A stretch of DNA of 22,231 nucleotides, taken from PALSA-1004 sp947474275 (GTDB taxonomy: Bacteria; Pseudomonadota; Gammaproteobacteria; Burkholderiales; SG8-41). The stretch lies in the NCBI GenBank assembly GCA_947474275.1, contig CANJHY010000073.1:1-22231 (forward strand). Direction: 5' to 3'. Made by a program: the position numbers and the translations under genes. Positions 21,900 to 22,231 of this stretch are shown here, piece by piece. Within the stretch, counting starts at the first letter, position 1, and the number at the start of each line of letters is the position of its first letter. The notes under the pieces were generated by a model. That model saw only the letters and a program-made list of their open reading frames with translations. It did no database searches and was not told the DNA's origin.

Positions 21900-22231
21900 G
21901 CTTTTTTTCCGGCGGGTTTTTCCGCGGCCGCCGGCTTGGCGGTGTCGCCACGGCGTCCCAGCAGACGCTGGAAATTTTCGAGCGACATCAGGTGCGCATA
22001 AATCCGCCCGAGCACGCCTTTTTGCACCAGGTCTTTCAGCACCGATGCATCGAGTTCGGCCAGCTTCGCTTCGGCGACGCGGAACATGCCGGTGAGCTGC
22101 AGCGGCTCGCCCTGGTTGGGCACCGCCTGCATGGTGAAGGGCTCGAGCAGCTGATGCTGCGCGAGCAGCTTGCACATTTCTTCGGTGCGCGCGAGGTCGG
22201 CTTCGTATTCGAACAGCAGTTTCTGGCGTTG
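21896..22231 (-). CDS. SapC-family protein, C-terminal fragment
   Basis: The frame is open to the window edge on the - strand, so this is the last 111 codons of a longer gene. The sequence LLFEYEADLARTEEMCKLLA, then LLEPFTMQAV, LQLTGMFRVAEAKLAELDA and LGRIYAHLMSLENFQRLLGR matches the C-terminal region of the SapC family. These proteins are found mainly in proteobacteria, sometimes near S-layer or TonB-receptor genes, and have no established function. The final 18 residues are a Lys/Ala/Pro-rich tail. The internal ATG at 22177 is not the real start. It converges on lgt with overlapping stop codons. Confidence 0.75.
   Translation of the reverse strand, partial: QRQKLLFEYEADLARTEEMCKLLAQHQLLEPFTMQAVPNQGEPLQLTGMFRVAEAKLAELDASVLKDLVQKGVLGRIYAHLMSLENFQRLLGRRGDTAKPAAAEKPAGKKA

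Overview
The window is about 22 kb of GC-rich, densely packed bacterial chromosome. The gene order pepP-ubiH-dusB-fis-purH and the protein sequences point to a betaproteobacterium. I cannot place it more precisely from sequence alone. There are no rRNA or tRNA genes, no CRISPR array, no phage and no complete insertion sequence.

Positions 1-6775 (+ strand) hold housekeeping genes: the 3' end of pepP, ubiH (ubiquinone hydroxylation), dusB-fis (tRNA dihydrouridine synthase and nucleoid protein, overlapping by 4 nt), purH and purD (purine synthesis) and hemF (aerobic haem synthesis). A 7-bp tandem repeat array with an inverted counterpart lies between fis and purH. Positions 6776-7065 hold only a doubtful 63-codon ORF.

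Positions 7066-15706 (- strand) read as one long transcription unit, from a near-consensus sigma-70 promoter at 15751-15779. The order is livK-like lipoprotein, terminator-like hairpin, livH, livM, small inserted element, livG, livF, a membrane histidine kinase, and a Hanks-type Ser/Thr kinase carrying two receiver domains. The last three genes are separated by only 9 nt each. The transporter, the membrane sensor and a kinase with receiver domains are therefore probably co-expressed. This is the most likely candidate in the window for an undescribed system: a transporter-linked phosphorelay whose output is Ser/Thr phosphorylation rather than DNA binding.

Positions 15830-21049 (- strand) hold ilvD (branched-chain amino acid synthesis), an HtrA-like PDZ protein that appears to have lost two of three catalytic residues, a YyaL/DUF255 thioredoxin-domain protein, and a small periplasmic cytochrome c with its own promoter and a strong terminator. 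A 61-bp divergent promoter region separates ilvD from lgt (+), the lipoprotein diacylglyceryl transferase. lgt ends tail-to-tail, with overlapping stop codons, against a SapC-family gene (-) cut by the window end.

The other points of note are an apparent 97-bp insertion between livM and livG, flanked by 5-bp direct repeats and translated in frame as a 37-codon ORF that touches both neighbours, and the HtrA-like pseudoprotease.
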